Assembly: GCA_902568465.1 (NCBI GenBank)
Contig: CACFQR010000005.1
Coordinates: forward strand, 17,014 to 81,013
Length of the DNA: 64,000 nucleotides
Reading direction: 5' to 3'
From: an uncultured Pelagibacteraceae bacterium
GTDB taxonomy: Bacteria > Pseudomonadota > Alphaproteobacteria > Pelagibacterales > Pelagibacteraceae
Part shown: piece by piece, positions 17,305 to 26,119 of the stretch
Numbering within the stretch: position 1 is the stretch's first letter
Layout of the letters: the number at the start of each line of letters is the position of its first letter
The notes under the pieces: model-generated
The model's input: only the letters and a program-made list of their open reading frames with translations
The model's database searches: none
Told to the model about the DNA's origin: nothing
Translations under genes and position numbers: made by a program

Positions 17305-18375
17305 TTAAATATTCTTTGATAGAAATCTTTGTCTTAGATTGTCTATTGGTTTAATAGACCCATCTATATCACAATGCCAGTAAGTCCAACCGTTATAACT
17401 TTCAGTTCCCATTATTTTTGCAGCGACTTTGTGTATAGAACCTGAAGAATCTTTATGTTTAATGCTGCCATCCACCATAATTTTTGCGTTAACTTTTTTC
17501 TTTTGATCAAAAATACTAGTACCTGGTTTAATTATTCCTAATTCAACTAAAGACCCAAACGGCACTCTTGGTTTAGATTTATTATTTTCCAAAGTATCTA
17601 AATGGCTTTCTTCAATAACTTTTACATCATTAATTCTTTCAGTTGCTGCTTTAAAATATTTTTTATCTCTCTCTATTCCAAAGTATTTTCTACCTAATTT
17701 TTTTGCTACAGCTGCAGTAGTTCCAGTACCTAAAAAAGGGTCCAAAATAGCATCGCCTTTATTTGTTGTAGCTAATATAATTCTATGTAAAAGAGCCTCT
17801 GGTTTTTGAGTAGAATGAATTTTCTTTCCATTCTTTTTCAATCTCTCTTTTCCGCTGCATATAGGAAAAGCCCAATCAGAGCGCATTTGTAAATCATCGT
17901 TTAAACATTTTAAAGATTGATAGTTAAAAGTATATTTTGAATTTTTATTCTTCGAAGCCCAAATTAAAGTTTCATGTGCATTAGTAAATCTTGTTCCTTT
18001 AAAATTTGGCATTGGATTATTTTTTCTCCAAATTATATCGTTAAGTAACCAATAGTCTAAATTTTGTAAGTGAAAACCTAGTCTAAAAATATTGTGATAC
18101 GAGCCTATAACCCAGATACTTCCGTTATCTTTCAAAACTCTTTTACACTCTTTTAACCAATCTTTGCAGAAATCATCATAATGTTCAAAACTTTCAAACT
18201 GGTCCCATTTATCATCGACCCCATTAACTTTACTATCGTCTGGTCTTTTTAATTTTTCTCTAATTTGCAAATTGTAAGGTGGGTCTGCAAAAATTAAATT
18301 AAAAGTTTTTTCAGGAATTTTTTTTAATACCTCTAACGAGTTTCCGTTGACAATTTTATTTTCAAATTTAGACAT
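17305..18375 (-). CDS. ccrM: CcrM-type adenine-N6 DNA methyltransferase (GANTC)
   Basis: CcrM is the cell-cycle methyltransferase of alphaproteobacteria that modifies GANTC. I start at ATG 18375 (356 residues) rather than the TTG at 18387. Motif IV is DPPY at residues 31-34, and the SAM-binding motif I is FLGTGTTAAVA near residue 220, an order typical of beta-class enzymes. The C-terminal part from about residue 265 (VPFGSLVELGIIKPG to YWHCDIDG) is the RAMA domain that CcrM uses for specificity. No restriction endonuclease is nearby, so it is a solitary regulator. Its promoter carries GANTC sites. Confidence 0.93.
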   Translation of the reverse strand: MSKFENKIVNGNSLEVLKKIPEKTFNLIFADPPYNLQIREKLKRPDDSKVNGVDDKWDQFESFEHYDDFCKDWLKECKRVLKDNGSIWVIGSYHNIFRLGFHLQNLDYWLLNDIIWRKNNPMPNFKGTRFTNAHETLIWASKNKNSKYTFNYQSLKCLNDDLQMRSDWAFPICSGKERLKKNGKKIHSTQKPEALLHRIILATTNKGDAILDPFLGTGTTAAVAKKLGRKYFGIERDKKYFKAATERINDVKVIEESHLDTLENNKSKPRVPFGSLVELGIIKPGTSIFDQKKKVNAKIMVDGSIKHKDSSGSIHKVAAKIMGTESYNGWTYWHCDIDGSIKPIDNLRQRFLSKNI

Positions 18376-18427
18376 ATCTAGATTCAACTTTACGTTGAAT
18401 TAGACTCTAAATTTATATTTCCGTCAA
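18376..18427 (-). promoter_or_regulatory. ccrM promoter with GANTC sites and an overlapping inverted repeat
   Basis: On the minus strand a -35 TTGACG (18422-18427) is followed by a 17-base spacer and a -10 TCTAAT (18399-18404), each five of six to consensus. A GANTC site at 18403-18407 overlaps the -10, and another at 18381-18385 lies six bases before the ATG. A perfect seven-base inverted repeat (ATTCAAC, five-base gap, GTTGAAT) covers 18382-18400, spanning the expected transcription start. Autoregulation by methylation is known for Caulobacter ccrM; here it is inferred. Confidence 0.65.
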
Positions 18428-18451
18428 ATCTTAAAAGAAAAAAAAGGAGTT

Positions 18452-19045
18452 CTATTGTGTTTCACGTGTTTGTCGGAACAATATGTTGTGTACTGGTTTA
18501 AATTTTTTCCTATGGTGGACTGTTGCCCCATATTTTTTAAGATTAAATAAATGTTTTTTAGTGCCGTAACCAAAATTTTTATGCCAATCATATTTTGGGT
18601 ATTTTTTAGATATTTTAATCATAAATAAGTCTCGCGTAACTTTAGCAATTATTGATGCGGCTGAAATACAAGGAATCTTTTCGTCACCTTTGATAAAGGT
18701 TTTGCATTTTATATTTAAATTTTTTGGAGCATGTATTCCATCTATATAAGCTACAATTGGTTTAAATTTTAATTTATACAGTGCTCTTTGCATTGATAAC
18801 AAAGAAGCATTCAAAATATTAATTTTATTTATCTCATCAACACTTGCCATTCCAACAGCATAAATTGAATTTTTTTTTATATAATCTGAGATTAATAATC
18901 TTTTTTTGAAAGGGATTTTTTTTGAATCTTTTATATTTTTGATACTAATATTTTTGTTTAAAATAACCGCAGCAGAAAATACAGGGCCAGCCAAACACCC
19001 TCTACCTACTTCATCAACTCCAGCTACTTTAGTAATCTTTTTCAA
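18452..19045 (-). CDS. rnhB: Ribonuclease HII
   Basis: RNase HII removes ribonucleotides embedded in DNA. The 197-residue protein has the catalytic DEVGRG motif with D11 and E12, the AYIDG aspartate near residue 105, and the ISAASIIAKVTRD stretch followed by a further acidic residue, all typical. The C-terminal HHRKKFKPV is conserved. It lies between ccrM and the uracil-DNA glycosylase gene on the same strand. A second RNase H (type HI) is encoded at 7839-8285. Confidence 0.95.
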   Translation of the reverse strand: MKKITKVAGVDEVGRGCLAGPVFSAAVILNKNISIKNIKDSKKIPFKKRLLISDYIKKNSIYAVGMASVDEINKINILNASLLSMQRALYKLKFKPIVAYIDGIHAPKNLNIKCKTFIKGDEKIPCISAASIIAKVTRDLFMIKISKKYPKYDWHKNFGYGTKKHLFNLKKYGATVHHRKKFKPVHNILFRQTRETQ

Positions 19046-19055
19046 TGTTAATTGT

Positions 19056-19760
19056 TTATAATTTAAGAGTTTTAGACTTTTCTCTAATCATTTTTAAATC
19101 TATCCAAGCAAATTTTTTTTGGTCAGGCTGCCTCATTAAAAACGCAGGATGGAATGTAGCTATTACCCAAACTTCAATTGATGCTATTTTTTTTTGTATC
19201 CACCTACCTCTTGCTTTAGATATTACTATTTCATTTCCTATTAAAGCATTTAAAGCTGTACTTCCTAACAATACTAAAATTTTTGGTTTAATAATTTCAA
19301 TATGACTTATCAAATATGGAAGATATCTTTGCATTTCCTCCTCAGTAGGCTTTCTATTTTCTGGGGGCCTATAGTTAACAACATTGGAAATATAAACTTT
19401 TTCTCTATTTAATTTAATGGACTCTAACATTTTATTTAACAATTTGCCGGCTCTTCCAACAAAAGGCTTTCCTTCAATATCTTCATTAGCTCCAGGACCT
19501 TCACCAATAAGCATTATTTTTGAATTAATATTGCCATCACTAAAAACCAAGTTTTTTGCACTTTTTTTTAATTCACAATTTTTAATAGATTGAATTTTTT
19601 TTTTAAGTTTATCGAGTTTTTCTGTTTTTGAGCCGGTAAAAATGTTTTGTGAGTTATAAATATTTCTCTTTATTGGGCTATTGCTCAATAAATAATTTGC
19701 ATTCATCAAATTGTAATATTCGATTAAAGCAATTAGTTTTTGATTTAAATCTTTTTTCAT
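19056..19760 (-). CDS. Uracil-DNA glycosylase, family 4-like, without most iron-sulfur cysteines
   Basis: This base-excision enzyme removes uracil from DNA. Family motif A is GEGPGANED, followed by GKPFVGRAGKLLNKML, and motif B is near the C-terminus as FHPAFLM. Classical family 4 enzymes ligate a [4Fe-4S] cluster with four cysteines. Only one remains here (KNCELKK), while the others are replaced, for example NVVNYRPPENR where KCRPP is usual and Tyr where a Cys follows in the next helix. I recall similar cysteine loss in other alphaproteobacterial homologues. It has 234 residues. Gene order udg-rnhB-ccrM suggests a DNA maintenance transcript. Confidence 0.87.
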   Translation of the reverse strand: MKKDLNQKLIALIEYYNLMNANYLLSNSPIKRNIYNSQNIFTGSKTEKLDKLKKKIQSIKNCELKKSAKNLVFSDGNINSKIMLIGEGPGANEDIEGKPFVGRAGKLLNKMLESIKLNREKVYISNVVNYRPPENRKPTEEEMQRYLPYLISHIEIIKPKILVLLGSTALNALIGNEIVISKARGRWIQKKIASIEVWVIATFHPAFLMRQPDQKKFAWIDLKMIREKSKTLKL

Positions 19761-19777
19761 TTTATAAAGTATAACAT

Positions 19778-21493
19778 ATGAAAATTTTAATTAAAAAAAC
19801 TTATATTATAATTTTATTAGTTATGATGTTAAATCAAGCTAATGTTTTTGCCAAAGATAGTAAATTTCTATATACAGGGGAAAATATTTCTAATTATTTT
19901 TTAGGTTTGATATCAGTTAATAACGATTCTAATAATGAAGCTTTTCAATATTTAAAAAAAGTTCAATTATTAAAAGATGAGCACCATAGGTATAATGTTG
20001 AATTTATTAGAACGCTTATCCTGCTTGAAAAATTTGATAAAGCATTTACTTTTTCAAAAAAAATATGGAAAAAAGAAGAATTATTTTTTGAAGTCGATCT
20101 TTTATTAGGATTACAGTATTTTTTAAAAAAAGATTATAAAAGTGCCGAAAAACATTTTGTAAGATTAAATTCTATTTCTGAAAATAATCCTTTTTTTAAA
20201 GATTTTATAGGTAATGTATTAATTGCATGGAGCAAGGCTTCCCAAAAAAAAAAAGCAGAAAGTTTTGAAATTTTAAACAAAATACCAGAAAGATATATAC
20301 ATCTGAGGCAAACCCAAAGTGCTTTTTTAAACTGTTTTCTTGATACTAAAAATACAAAAAAATCTTTTGAGGAATTGATCTATAATGAAAGTTATAATTT
20401 TTCTAGATATAATTTTTTTCTAGCAAATTATCTGCTTTATAAAAATAAAAAGGAAGAGGCAAAAAAAATAATCGAAACTAGCAGAAAAAAATATAATTCT
20501 AATTTACTTCTTAAACAGACCGAATATTTCATATTAAATGACAAAGGATATAAAGTTAAAAACTTTTTTAATTGTAGATCTGCAGAAAATTCTCTTAGTG
20601 AATTTTTTTACATACTTGCGAATATTTTTTCTGGAGAAAAAGAGTATCAACTATCAAATTTTTACTTAAAAATTTCTACTTATTTAAATAATAACTTCTT
20701 ATCAAATAATGCTCTTCTCGCTGAAAATTATTACTTTCAAAATCAAGATGTACAATCAAAAAAAATTTATAAATCATTAAAAAAAATTGGTACGGTATAT
20801 TCATGGTACGCATCAAAGAGTGTTGCTACGATATTAAAAAGTGAAAAAGGAACTGAATATGCAGTTGGAATACTAGAAGAGGCTTTCAATTTAATACCAA
20901 AACCTAATTACGAACATTATTACGATTTTGCAAATTTTTATAAAGAGAATGAGTATTATAAGAAATCTATTGAGTATTACTCTCTTGCTTTAAAAGACAT
21001 TAACGAAGATCATTCTTTATTTCCTAAAATATTAGATAGAAGAGGTACAAGTTATGAAAGAATTGGAAAGTGGGAAAAGGCGGAAGAAGATTTAATGGGA
21101 TCTCTAAAAATAATTCCAGATCAACCTCACGTCTTAAATTATTTAGCTTATTCCTGGGTAGATAAAGGTATTAATTTAGACAAAGGATTAGAAATGCTAA
21201 AAAAAGCTAACTCCTTGAAACAAAATGATGGCTATATAACTGATTCACTTGGCTGGGCCTACTATGCAAAAAAAAATTATATACAAGCAGAAAAATATTT
21301 GCAGGAAGCTGTTGAGTTATTGCCTTCAGACCCAATCATAAATGATCACTATGCTGACGTTTTGTGGATGCTTAATAAAAATATTCAAGCAAGATATTTT
21401 TGGGATTATGTTTTAAATTTAGAAGAAACAGAACAGGAATTAAAAGATAAAATTAATAAAAAATTGCTTTTTGGTATCAATAAAAAGTTGTAA
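19778..21493 (+). CDS. Exported tetratricopeptide-repeat protein
   Basis: The 571-residue protein has an N-terminal signal peptide (hydrophobic residues 8-20, cleavage near VFAKD) and a series of helical repeats. The clearest TPR units are in the last third, for example YYKKSIEYYSLALKDI, KWEKAEEDLMGSLKIIP, GLEMLKKANSLK and NYIQAEKYLQEAVELLP. Such proteins next to ispE are common in alphaproteobacteria and are thought to be envelope scaffold proteins. No enzyme motif was seen, and no lipobox cysteine is evident. The specific partner is unknown. Confidence 0.82.
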   Translation: MKILIKKTYIIILLVMMLNQANVFAKDSKFLYTGENISNYFLGLISVNNDSNNEAFQYLKKVQLLKDEHHRYNVEFIRTLILLEKFDKAFTFSKKIWKKEELFFEVDLLLGLQYFLKKDYKSAEKHFVRLNSISENNPFFKDFIGNVLIAWSKASQKKKAESFEILNKIPERYIHLRQTQSAFLNCFLDTKNTKKSFEELIYNESYNFSRYNFFLANYLLYKNKKEEAKKIIETSRKKYNSNLLLKQTEYFILNDKGYKVKNFFNCRSAENSLSEFFYILANIFSGEKEYQLSNFYLKISTYLNNNFLSNNALLAENYYFQNQDVQSKKIYKSLKKIGTVYSWYASKSVATILKSEKGTEYAVGILEEAFNLIPKPNYEHYYDFANFYKENEYYKKSIEYYSLALKDINEDHSLFPKILDRRGTSYERIGKWEKAEEDLMGSLKIIPDQPHVLNYLAYSWVDKGINLDKGLEMLKKANSLKQNDGYITDSLGWAYYAKKNYIQAEKYLQEAVELLPSDPIINDHYADVLWMLNKNIQARYFWDYVLNLEETEQELKDKINKKLLFGINKKL

Positions 21494-21500
21494 TGATTAA

Positions 21501-22364
21501 GTGAAAAATTATATTATAAAATCCTATTGTAAAATAAATTTATCTTTAAATGTATTGAAGAAATTAAAGAGCGGTTACCACAGGATAACATCTTTGATAA
21601 CTTTTTGTAACTTACACGATATTATATCAATTTCTAAAATTGAAAGTATAAAAGACGATATAATATTTACTGGTAGATTTAATAAAGGTATCAAAAAAAA
21701 CTCTAATACTATTGTTAAAGTTTTAAAAATTTTAAGAGAGCAAAAATTACTTAATAATCATAAATTTAAAATAAACGTAAAAAAAAATATACCTCATGGA
21801 TCCGGACTAGGTGGAGGATCCTCAAATGCTGCAAGCTTGTTAAATTACTTTAATTCAAAAATGAAATTACAACTTAATAATAAAGAAATAAAAAAAATGG
21901 CAAAAAACATTGGCTTTGATGTTCCTGTAAATTTAGATAAAAAAAATACAATTTTAACTGGGAAGAATGACAAATTAATAAGAATTAAACAAAAATTAAA
22001 TTTAAACATATTAATTGTTTATCCAAATGTAATTTGCTCAACAAAAAAAATTTATCGAAAAAATAAAAAAAAAAGTTATTTTAAAAAAAGGTCGCTTTTT
22101 ATACCTAAAAACAAATATAAATTGATTCAGTTTTTGAAAAGAGAAAATAATGATCTTGAGAAAACTGTAATTAAAACCTATCCGATTGTAGGTGAACTGA
22201 TCGATACAATTAAATCCACAAAAGGTTGTTATTTTTCCAGAATTACAGGCTCTGGATCAGCATGTATTGGAATATTTTCTAATATCAAGAATGCTAATTA
22301 TGCTAGAAGAATAATAAAATTAAAATATCCAAAATATTGGTGTCTTGTATCAAAAACTATATAA
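21501..22364 (+). CDS. ispE: 4-diphosphocytidyl-2-C-methyl-D-erythritol kinase
   Basis: IspE phosphorylates CDP-ME in the MEP isoprenoid pathway, feeding ubiquinone, haem O farnesyl and undecaprenyl synthesis. The 287-residue GHMP kinase shows the substrate Lys/Asn region YCKINLSLNVLKK at the N-terminus, the ATP loop PHGSGLGGGSSNAASLL near residue 97, and the C-terminal ITGSGSACIGIF. GTG start at 21501, seven bases after the TPR gene stop, so the two are probably co-transcribed. Confidence 0.95.
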   Translation: MKNYIIKSYCKINLSLNVLKKLKSGYHRITSLITFCNLHDIISISKIESIKDDIIFTGRFNKGIKKNSNTIVKVLKILREQKLLNNHKFKINVKKNIPHGSGLGGGSSNAASLLNYFNSKMKLQLNNKEIKKMAKNIGFDVPVNLDKKNTILTGKNDKLIRIKQKLNLNILIVYPNVICSTKKIYRKNKKKSYFKKRSLFIPKNKYKLIQFLKRENNDLEKTVIKTYPIVGELIDTIKSTKGCYFSRITGSGSACIGIFSNIKNANYARRIIKLKYPKYWCLVSKTI

Positions 22365-22398
22365 AATAAATCTTTTGTGGTATATCTCAGTCATAAAT

Positions 22399-22472
22399 TG
22401 GGGCGTAGCCAAGCGGTAAGGCAGCGGTTTTTGGTACCGCCATCCTAGGTTCGAATCCTAGCGCCCCAGCCA
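22399..22472 (+). tRNA. tRNA-Gln (anticodon TTG)
   Basis: A 74-base cloverleaf: acceptor TGGGGCG pairs with CGCCCCA, the anticodon stem GCGGT pairs with ACCGC around a seven-base loop with anticodon TTG at 22431-22433, and the T arm has CTAGG-TTCGAAT-CCTAG. The discriminator is G and CCA is encoded (22470-22472). It lies 34 bases after ispE and only five bases before the cca start codon, suggesting release from a longer transcript. Confidence 0.95.
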
Positions 22473-22477
22473 AAAAA

Positions 22478-23770
22478 ATGCTGGGAAAAATAAGAGATAT
22501 CATATTAAAAACTGACCAAATTCTATATAAAAAATTTGGTTCAGATAAAAGTCTTAAAATTTTAGAAAATATAAAAGAAGCCAGAATAATTTTTTCATAT
22601 CTCAATGAAATTGGAGAGGAAAGCAAAGTGAGGTTTGTAGGAGGTTGTATTAGAAAGGCTCTTACAGGTGAAAGAATTGATGATATTGATTTAGCAACCT
22701 CGCTTACGCCCGATGAAATAAAAAAAAAATTAAATAAAGAAAATATTAAAATTATTGATACAGGTATAAGCCATGGAACTTTAACCGTTATTTTAAATAA
22801 TAAAAAGTTTGAAATTACAACTTTAAGAAAAGATATTTCGACAGATGGAAGACATGCAAATATAGAGTTTACCTCTAATTGGGAGCAGGACGCCTTAAGA
22901 AGAGACTTTACCATCAATGCAATCTATGCAGATATAGAGGGACGTATTTTTGATCCTTTTGATGGAATATCTGATTTAAGAAATGGAAAAATAAAATTTA
23001 TAGGTCAAGCAAAGGAAAGAATTCAAGAAGACTATTTAAGAATTCTTCGATATTTTAGGTTTTATACTCAATATAGTAAAGAAGATCACGATAAAGAAAC
23101 AATCCAGCCAATAAAACAATATATTAATGGATTGAATAATATTTCTAAAGAGAGAATATTTGATGAATTAAAAAAAATTTTAGGACTTAAAAATATTTAC
23201 ACCCTTTTTTCAAATAAGGATTCAGTTGAAATAATTCTAAATATATTTCCACAATTTAAGTATCACGAAAGATTAAAAAAAATTAATTATTTAGCAGATT
23301 CTTTAAAAGAAAAATACGATAAGTATTTAATTTTAGCACTTCTTATTTTAGACGAGACAAATGATTATGAATATTTTTGTCATAAATATAAAACTTCTAA
23401 TAATTTAAAAAATAGACTTAAAACTATTTCTGAAAAGTTGCCAAATTTTAAAAACAAAAGATTTTATCATAAAGAAAATATTAAAAAATTAATTTATCTA
23501 ACAAGCAAGGAAAATGTTAAAGATTTTTTGTTATTTTCAGCTTGTTTAAAAACTAAAGTTTCAAATATCGAAGAATTAATTGAATATTTAAATGTTTGTA
23601 AAGTTCCAAAATTTCCTATCACTGGAGATTATTTAATAGGTCATGGTTATAAAACAGGCAAAATGCTTGGGCAAAAACTTAAGTTTTTGGAAGAAAAATG
23701 GATTGAAAATAATTTTATAATTGAGAAAAAAGTAATAGAAAAATCTTTTGATAAAGATAATAAATATTAA
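22478..23770 (+). CDS. cca: tRNA nucleotidyltransferase (CCA-adding) / poly(A) polymerase family
   Basis: This enzyme builds or repairs the CCA end of tRNAs. The class II nucleotidyltransferase head is clear: VGGCIRKAL near residue 54, metal-binding DDIDLAT near residue 69, LRKDI, the RRDFTINA motif, and the RILRYFRF element. It has 430 residues. The ATG at 22478 begins five bases after the encoded CCA of tRNA-Gln, so there is no room for a separate promoter or Shine-Dalgarno outside the tRNA. Internal starts are possible but less supported. Both tRNAs in the window encode CCA, so repair may be its main role. It converges with greA with a four-base overlap. Confidence 0.93.
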   Translation: MLGKIRDIILKTDQILYKKFGSDKSLKILENIKEARIIFSYLNEIGEESKVRFVGGCIRKALTGERIDDIDLATSLTPDEIKKKLNKENIKIIDTGISHGTLTVILNNKKFEITTLRKDISTDGRHANIEFTSNWEQDALRRDFTINAIYADIEGRIFDPFDGISDLRNGKIKFIGQAKERIQEDYLRILRYFRFYTQYSKEDHDKETIQPIKQYINGLNNISKERIFDELKKILGLKNIYTLFSNKDSVEIILNIFPQFKYHERLKKINYLADSLKEKYDKYLILALLILDETNDYEYFCHKYKTSNNLKNRLKTISEKLPNFKNKRFYHKENIKKLIYLTSKENVKDFLLFSACLKTKVSNIEELIEYLNVCKVPKFPITGDYLIGHGYKTGKMLGQKLKFLEEKWIENNFIIEKKVIEKSFDKDNKY

Positions 23771-24243
23771 ATGTATTTTATTTCGGTTATTTCAAAATTT
23801 TTTTCGCCAGCCGGAGTTTGCACTACGACTAACTCTTTAACTTTTTTTCCAATTAGAGCCTTGCCGACTGGAGATCTAAAGTAGATATAGTTTTTTGTAA
23901 TATCTGCCTCATCTTTTCCTACTATTTTATAAGTTTTTTTTTCATTATTTTCCAAATCTATAAGAAAAACTGTTGAGCCAAAAACTACATTATTTTTATT
24001 TTCTAATTTAGTTACATCAATTACATTTGCTCTTGCTATTAAATCATTTATTTCAATTATTCTTCCCTCAATTTTTGCCTGCTCTTCCTTTGCTGCATGA
24101 TATTCTGCATTTTCTTTTAAATCACCATGACCCCTCGCTTCAGCTATTGCTTCAACTATTTTTGGTCTTTTAATTTTTTTAAGGTTCTCTAATTCTTGCT
24201 TTATTTTTTTAAGACCTTCAATCGTTATTGGCTCTTTATCCAT
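23767..24243 (-). CDS. greA: Transcription elongation factor GreA
   Basis: GreA rescues backtracked RNA polymerase by stimulating transcript cleavage. The 158-residue length is standard. The N-terminal coiled coil carries the acidic tip in EARGHGDLKENAEYHAAKEEQ, and the C-terminal FKBP-like domain has YFRSPVGKALIGKKVKE. It overlaps the convergent cca gene by four bases and lies three bases downstream of hemF on the minus strand. Confidence 0.96.
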   Translation of the reverse strand: MDKEPITIEGLKKIKQELENLKKIKRPKIVEAIAEARGHGDLKENAEYHAAKEEQAKIEGRIIEINDLIARANVIDVTKLENKNNVVFGSTVFLIDLENNEKKTYKIVGKDEADITKNYIYFRSPVGKALIGKKVKELVVVQTPAGEKNFEITEIKYI

Positions 24244-24246
24244 AAA

Positions 24247-25056
24247 TTATTCCCAGTTTGCACTTGGTGGCATAGACATTAAAATTGCTTTTGGATTTCC
24301 ACCACTATTTAAACCAAATTTAGTACCTTTGTCATATAATAAATTAAATTCTACATATCTACCTCTTTTAATAAGCTGAAGATCCTTTTCTTTTTTTTTC
24401 CATTTTAAAAACATTTTTTTCCTTATGATGTTTCTTACGAGGTTATTAAATGTCAAACCTATATCCTTTACGAACAAAAAGTCTTTTTCCCAACTACTCA
24501 TTTTATAATCAAAAAAGATTCCTCCTATTCCTCGAGCTTCTTTTCTATGCGGTAAATAAAAATAATTATCACACTGCTTCTTATATTTTGGATAATACTT
24601 TTTATTGTGAAAGTCGCATATTTTTTTTAATTCCTCATGAAAGTATTTTTTTTCTTTAATATCAATTAGACATGGAGTTACATCCATACCACCACCAAAC
24701 CAATTCTTTTTTGTACAAATAAATCTTGTATTGAAATGCATAGCTGGAATTTTTGGACTTTTTGGGTGTAAAATTACCGAAACACCTGAAGACCAAAATT
24801 TTAAATTGTTTTTTGCACCAGGAATTTTTTTTGCCAACTCTTTGGATAATTTCCCTTTTACGTTTGAAAAAGCTACACCTCCTTTTTCTACTACTTTTCC
24901 ATTAATTGTCCTATACTCACCATATTTCCATTTGTTTTTTTTAAATTTTGTTTTTGAACCATAATCTTTTTCTATTTCCTCAACAGTTTTACAAATAACT
25001 TCCTGCAAGTCTATGAACCATTCTTTAGCTAATTTTTTTTTTTTATCTATCTTCAT
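24247..25056 (-). CDS. hemF: Oxygen-dependent coproporphyrinogen III oxidase
   Basis: HemF performs the aerobic decarboxylation of coproporphyrinogen III in haem synthesis. The 269-residue protein contains MHFNTRFICT, WFGGGMDVTPC near residue 120, EARGIGGIFFDY near residue 172, and the C-terminal GRYVEFNLLYDKGTKFGL. These are signature segments of HemF. The oxygen requirement fits a strictly aerobic lifestyle suggested by the respiratory operons. Ribosome spacing is tight: its ATG follows trmL by no bases between the coding ends. Confidence 0.96.
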   Translation of the reverse strand: MKIDKKKKLAKEWFIDLQEVICKTVEEIEKDYGSKTKFKKNKWKYGEYRTINGKVVEKGGVAFSNVKGKLSKELAKKIPGAKNNLKFWSSGVSVILHPKSPKIPAMHFNTRFICTKKNWFGGGMDVTPCLIDIKEKKYFHEELKKICDFHNKKYYPKYKKQCDNYFYLPHRKEARGIGGIFFDYKMSSWEKDFLFVKDIGLTFNNLVRNIIRKKMFLKWKKKEKDLQLIKRGRYVEFNLLYDKGTKFGLNSGGNPKAILMSMPPSANWE

Positions 25057-25500
25057 TTATTGATTTTGTCTTAAAGCTTCTGAAACAGTTATAGCTGCTG
25101 CAATAGCAATATTTAGAGATCTTGCATTTTTTTTTAAAGGTATTTTTAATCTTTCATAGGAATTGCTATGAACTATTTTTGGAACACCTTCACTTTCTCT
25201 TCCAAAGAGCAAAGTATCTTTTTGATTAAATTTAAAATTTGTGTATTTTTTTTTTGCTTTAGTGGTCATAAGTATAATTCTGGAGTCCTTTTTCTTAATC
25301 AAAAAATTTTCATATGAACTATAAGTTTTTATTTTACTTTTATTTAAATAGTCCATAGCAACCTTTTTTAATCTTTTATCATTAAGCTGGAAACCACAAG
25401 GTTCTATTATTTCAAGTGTTGTTCCAAAACAAGCACATAAGCGAATAATTGCTGCTGTATTTTGAGGAATATCAGGTTGATATAAAGCAATATTAAACAT
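25057..25500 (-). CDS. trmL: tRNA (cytidine/uridine-34-2'-O)-methyltransferase TrmL
   Basis: This SPOUT methyltransferase modifies the wobble base of certain leucine tRNAs. The 147 residues match the minimal TrmL size. Signature segments are NIALYQPDIPQNTAAIIRL at the start, LLFGRESEGVP near residue 95, and the knot IPLKKNARSLNIAIAAA. It is the first gene of a trmL-hemF-greA transcript on the minus strand and diverges from the petABC operon across about 100 bases. Confidence 0.93.
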   Translation of the reverse strand: MFNIALYQPDIPQNTAAIIRLCACFGTTLEIIEPCGFQLNDKRLKKVAMDYLNKSKIKTYSSYENFLIKKKDSRIILMTTKAKKKYTNFKFNQKDTLLFGRESEGVPKIVHSNSYERLKIPLKKNARSLNIAIAAAITVSEALRQNQ

Positions 25501-25600
25501 TTTTTAGTTGTGTATTAATTTGTGTGTCATTCTGACCCTAGCAAATTTATATTAATTATAATTAATTAGTAATATATAATACATACGTGCATCAAATATT
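25501..25600 (+). promoter_or_regulatory. petABC promoter region
   Basis: The 100 bases between divergent trmL and petA contain a perfect -10 hexamer TATAAT at 25575-25580, about 21 bases before the petA ATG. The matching -35 (TTAATT at 25552-25557, spacer 17) is weak. The stretch around 25551-25572 is an AT-only string with overlapping TAATTA dyads. No clear promoter for trmL was identified. Confidence 0.4.
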
Positions 25601-26113
25601 ATGAGTAAGGAATTAAAGCCAAAAAGAAGAGATTTTCTCTTTACAGCTACATACACAATTGGTGCTGTAGGTATAGGAGCAGCAATTTGGCCTTTAATAG
25701 ATCAGATGAACCCAGATTCATCTGTAAAGGCATTATCAACAACAGAAGTTGATATTAGTAACGTCGAGCCAGGAAAAACTATAACGGTACTATGGAGAGG
25801 AAAACCAATTTTTATTAGAAGAAGAACTAAAAAAGAGATTGATGAAGCTGGGGCAGTAGATTTAAAGGACCTAAAAGATCCAGAAAAAGATTCAGATAGA
25901 GCAAAAAATCCAGAGTGGTTAGTGATGGTAGGAGTTTGTACTCATTTAGGATGCGTTCCACTAGACAACAAAGGAGATTATAACGCTTGGTTTTGTCCAT
26001 GCCATGGCTCACATTATGATACTTCAGGAAGAATCAGAAAGGGACCTGCACCAACCAACTTAGAAATACCTAAATATGAATTCGTAAATAATAACACGAT
26101 CAAAATAGGTTAA
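25601..26113 (+). CDS. petA: Ubiquinol-cytochrome c reductase, Rieske iron-sulfur subunit
   Basis: The Rieske subunit carries the [2Fe-2S] centre of the bc1 complex. The 170 residues begin with a Tat-like KRRDFLF followed by a hydrophobic anchor (residues 14-33). Cluster ligands are in CTHLGC (Cys and His) and CPCHGSH (Cys and His), near residues 111-116 and 131-137. The Pro-rich loop [10 protein letters not shown] follows. First gene of petABC, with petB six bases downstream. Confidence 0.96.
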   Translation: MSKELKPKRRDFLFTATYTIGAVGIGAAIWPLIDQMNPDSSVKALSTTEVDISNVEPGKTITVLWRGKPIFIRRRTKKEIDEAGAVDLKDLKDPEKDSDRAKNPEWLVMVGVCTHLGCVPLDNKGDYNAWFCPCHGSHYDTSGRIRKGPAPTNLEIPKYEFVNNNTIKIG

Positions 26114-26119
26114 TTTTAT

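Noticed and set aside
17305..18375. CcrM as part of a restriction-modification system
   Set aside because: No restriction endonuclease is adjacent. The RAMA domain and solitary position match the cell-cycle methyltransferase instead.
22387..22917. 176-residue ORF on the minus strand
   Set aside because: It runs antisense through tRNA-Gln and the conserved start of cca. Its sequence has no domain signs, and its end reads through the complement of the tRNA.
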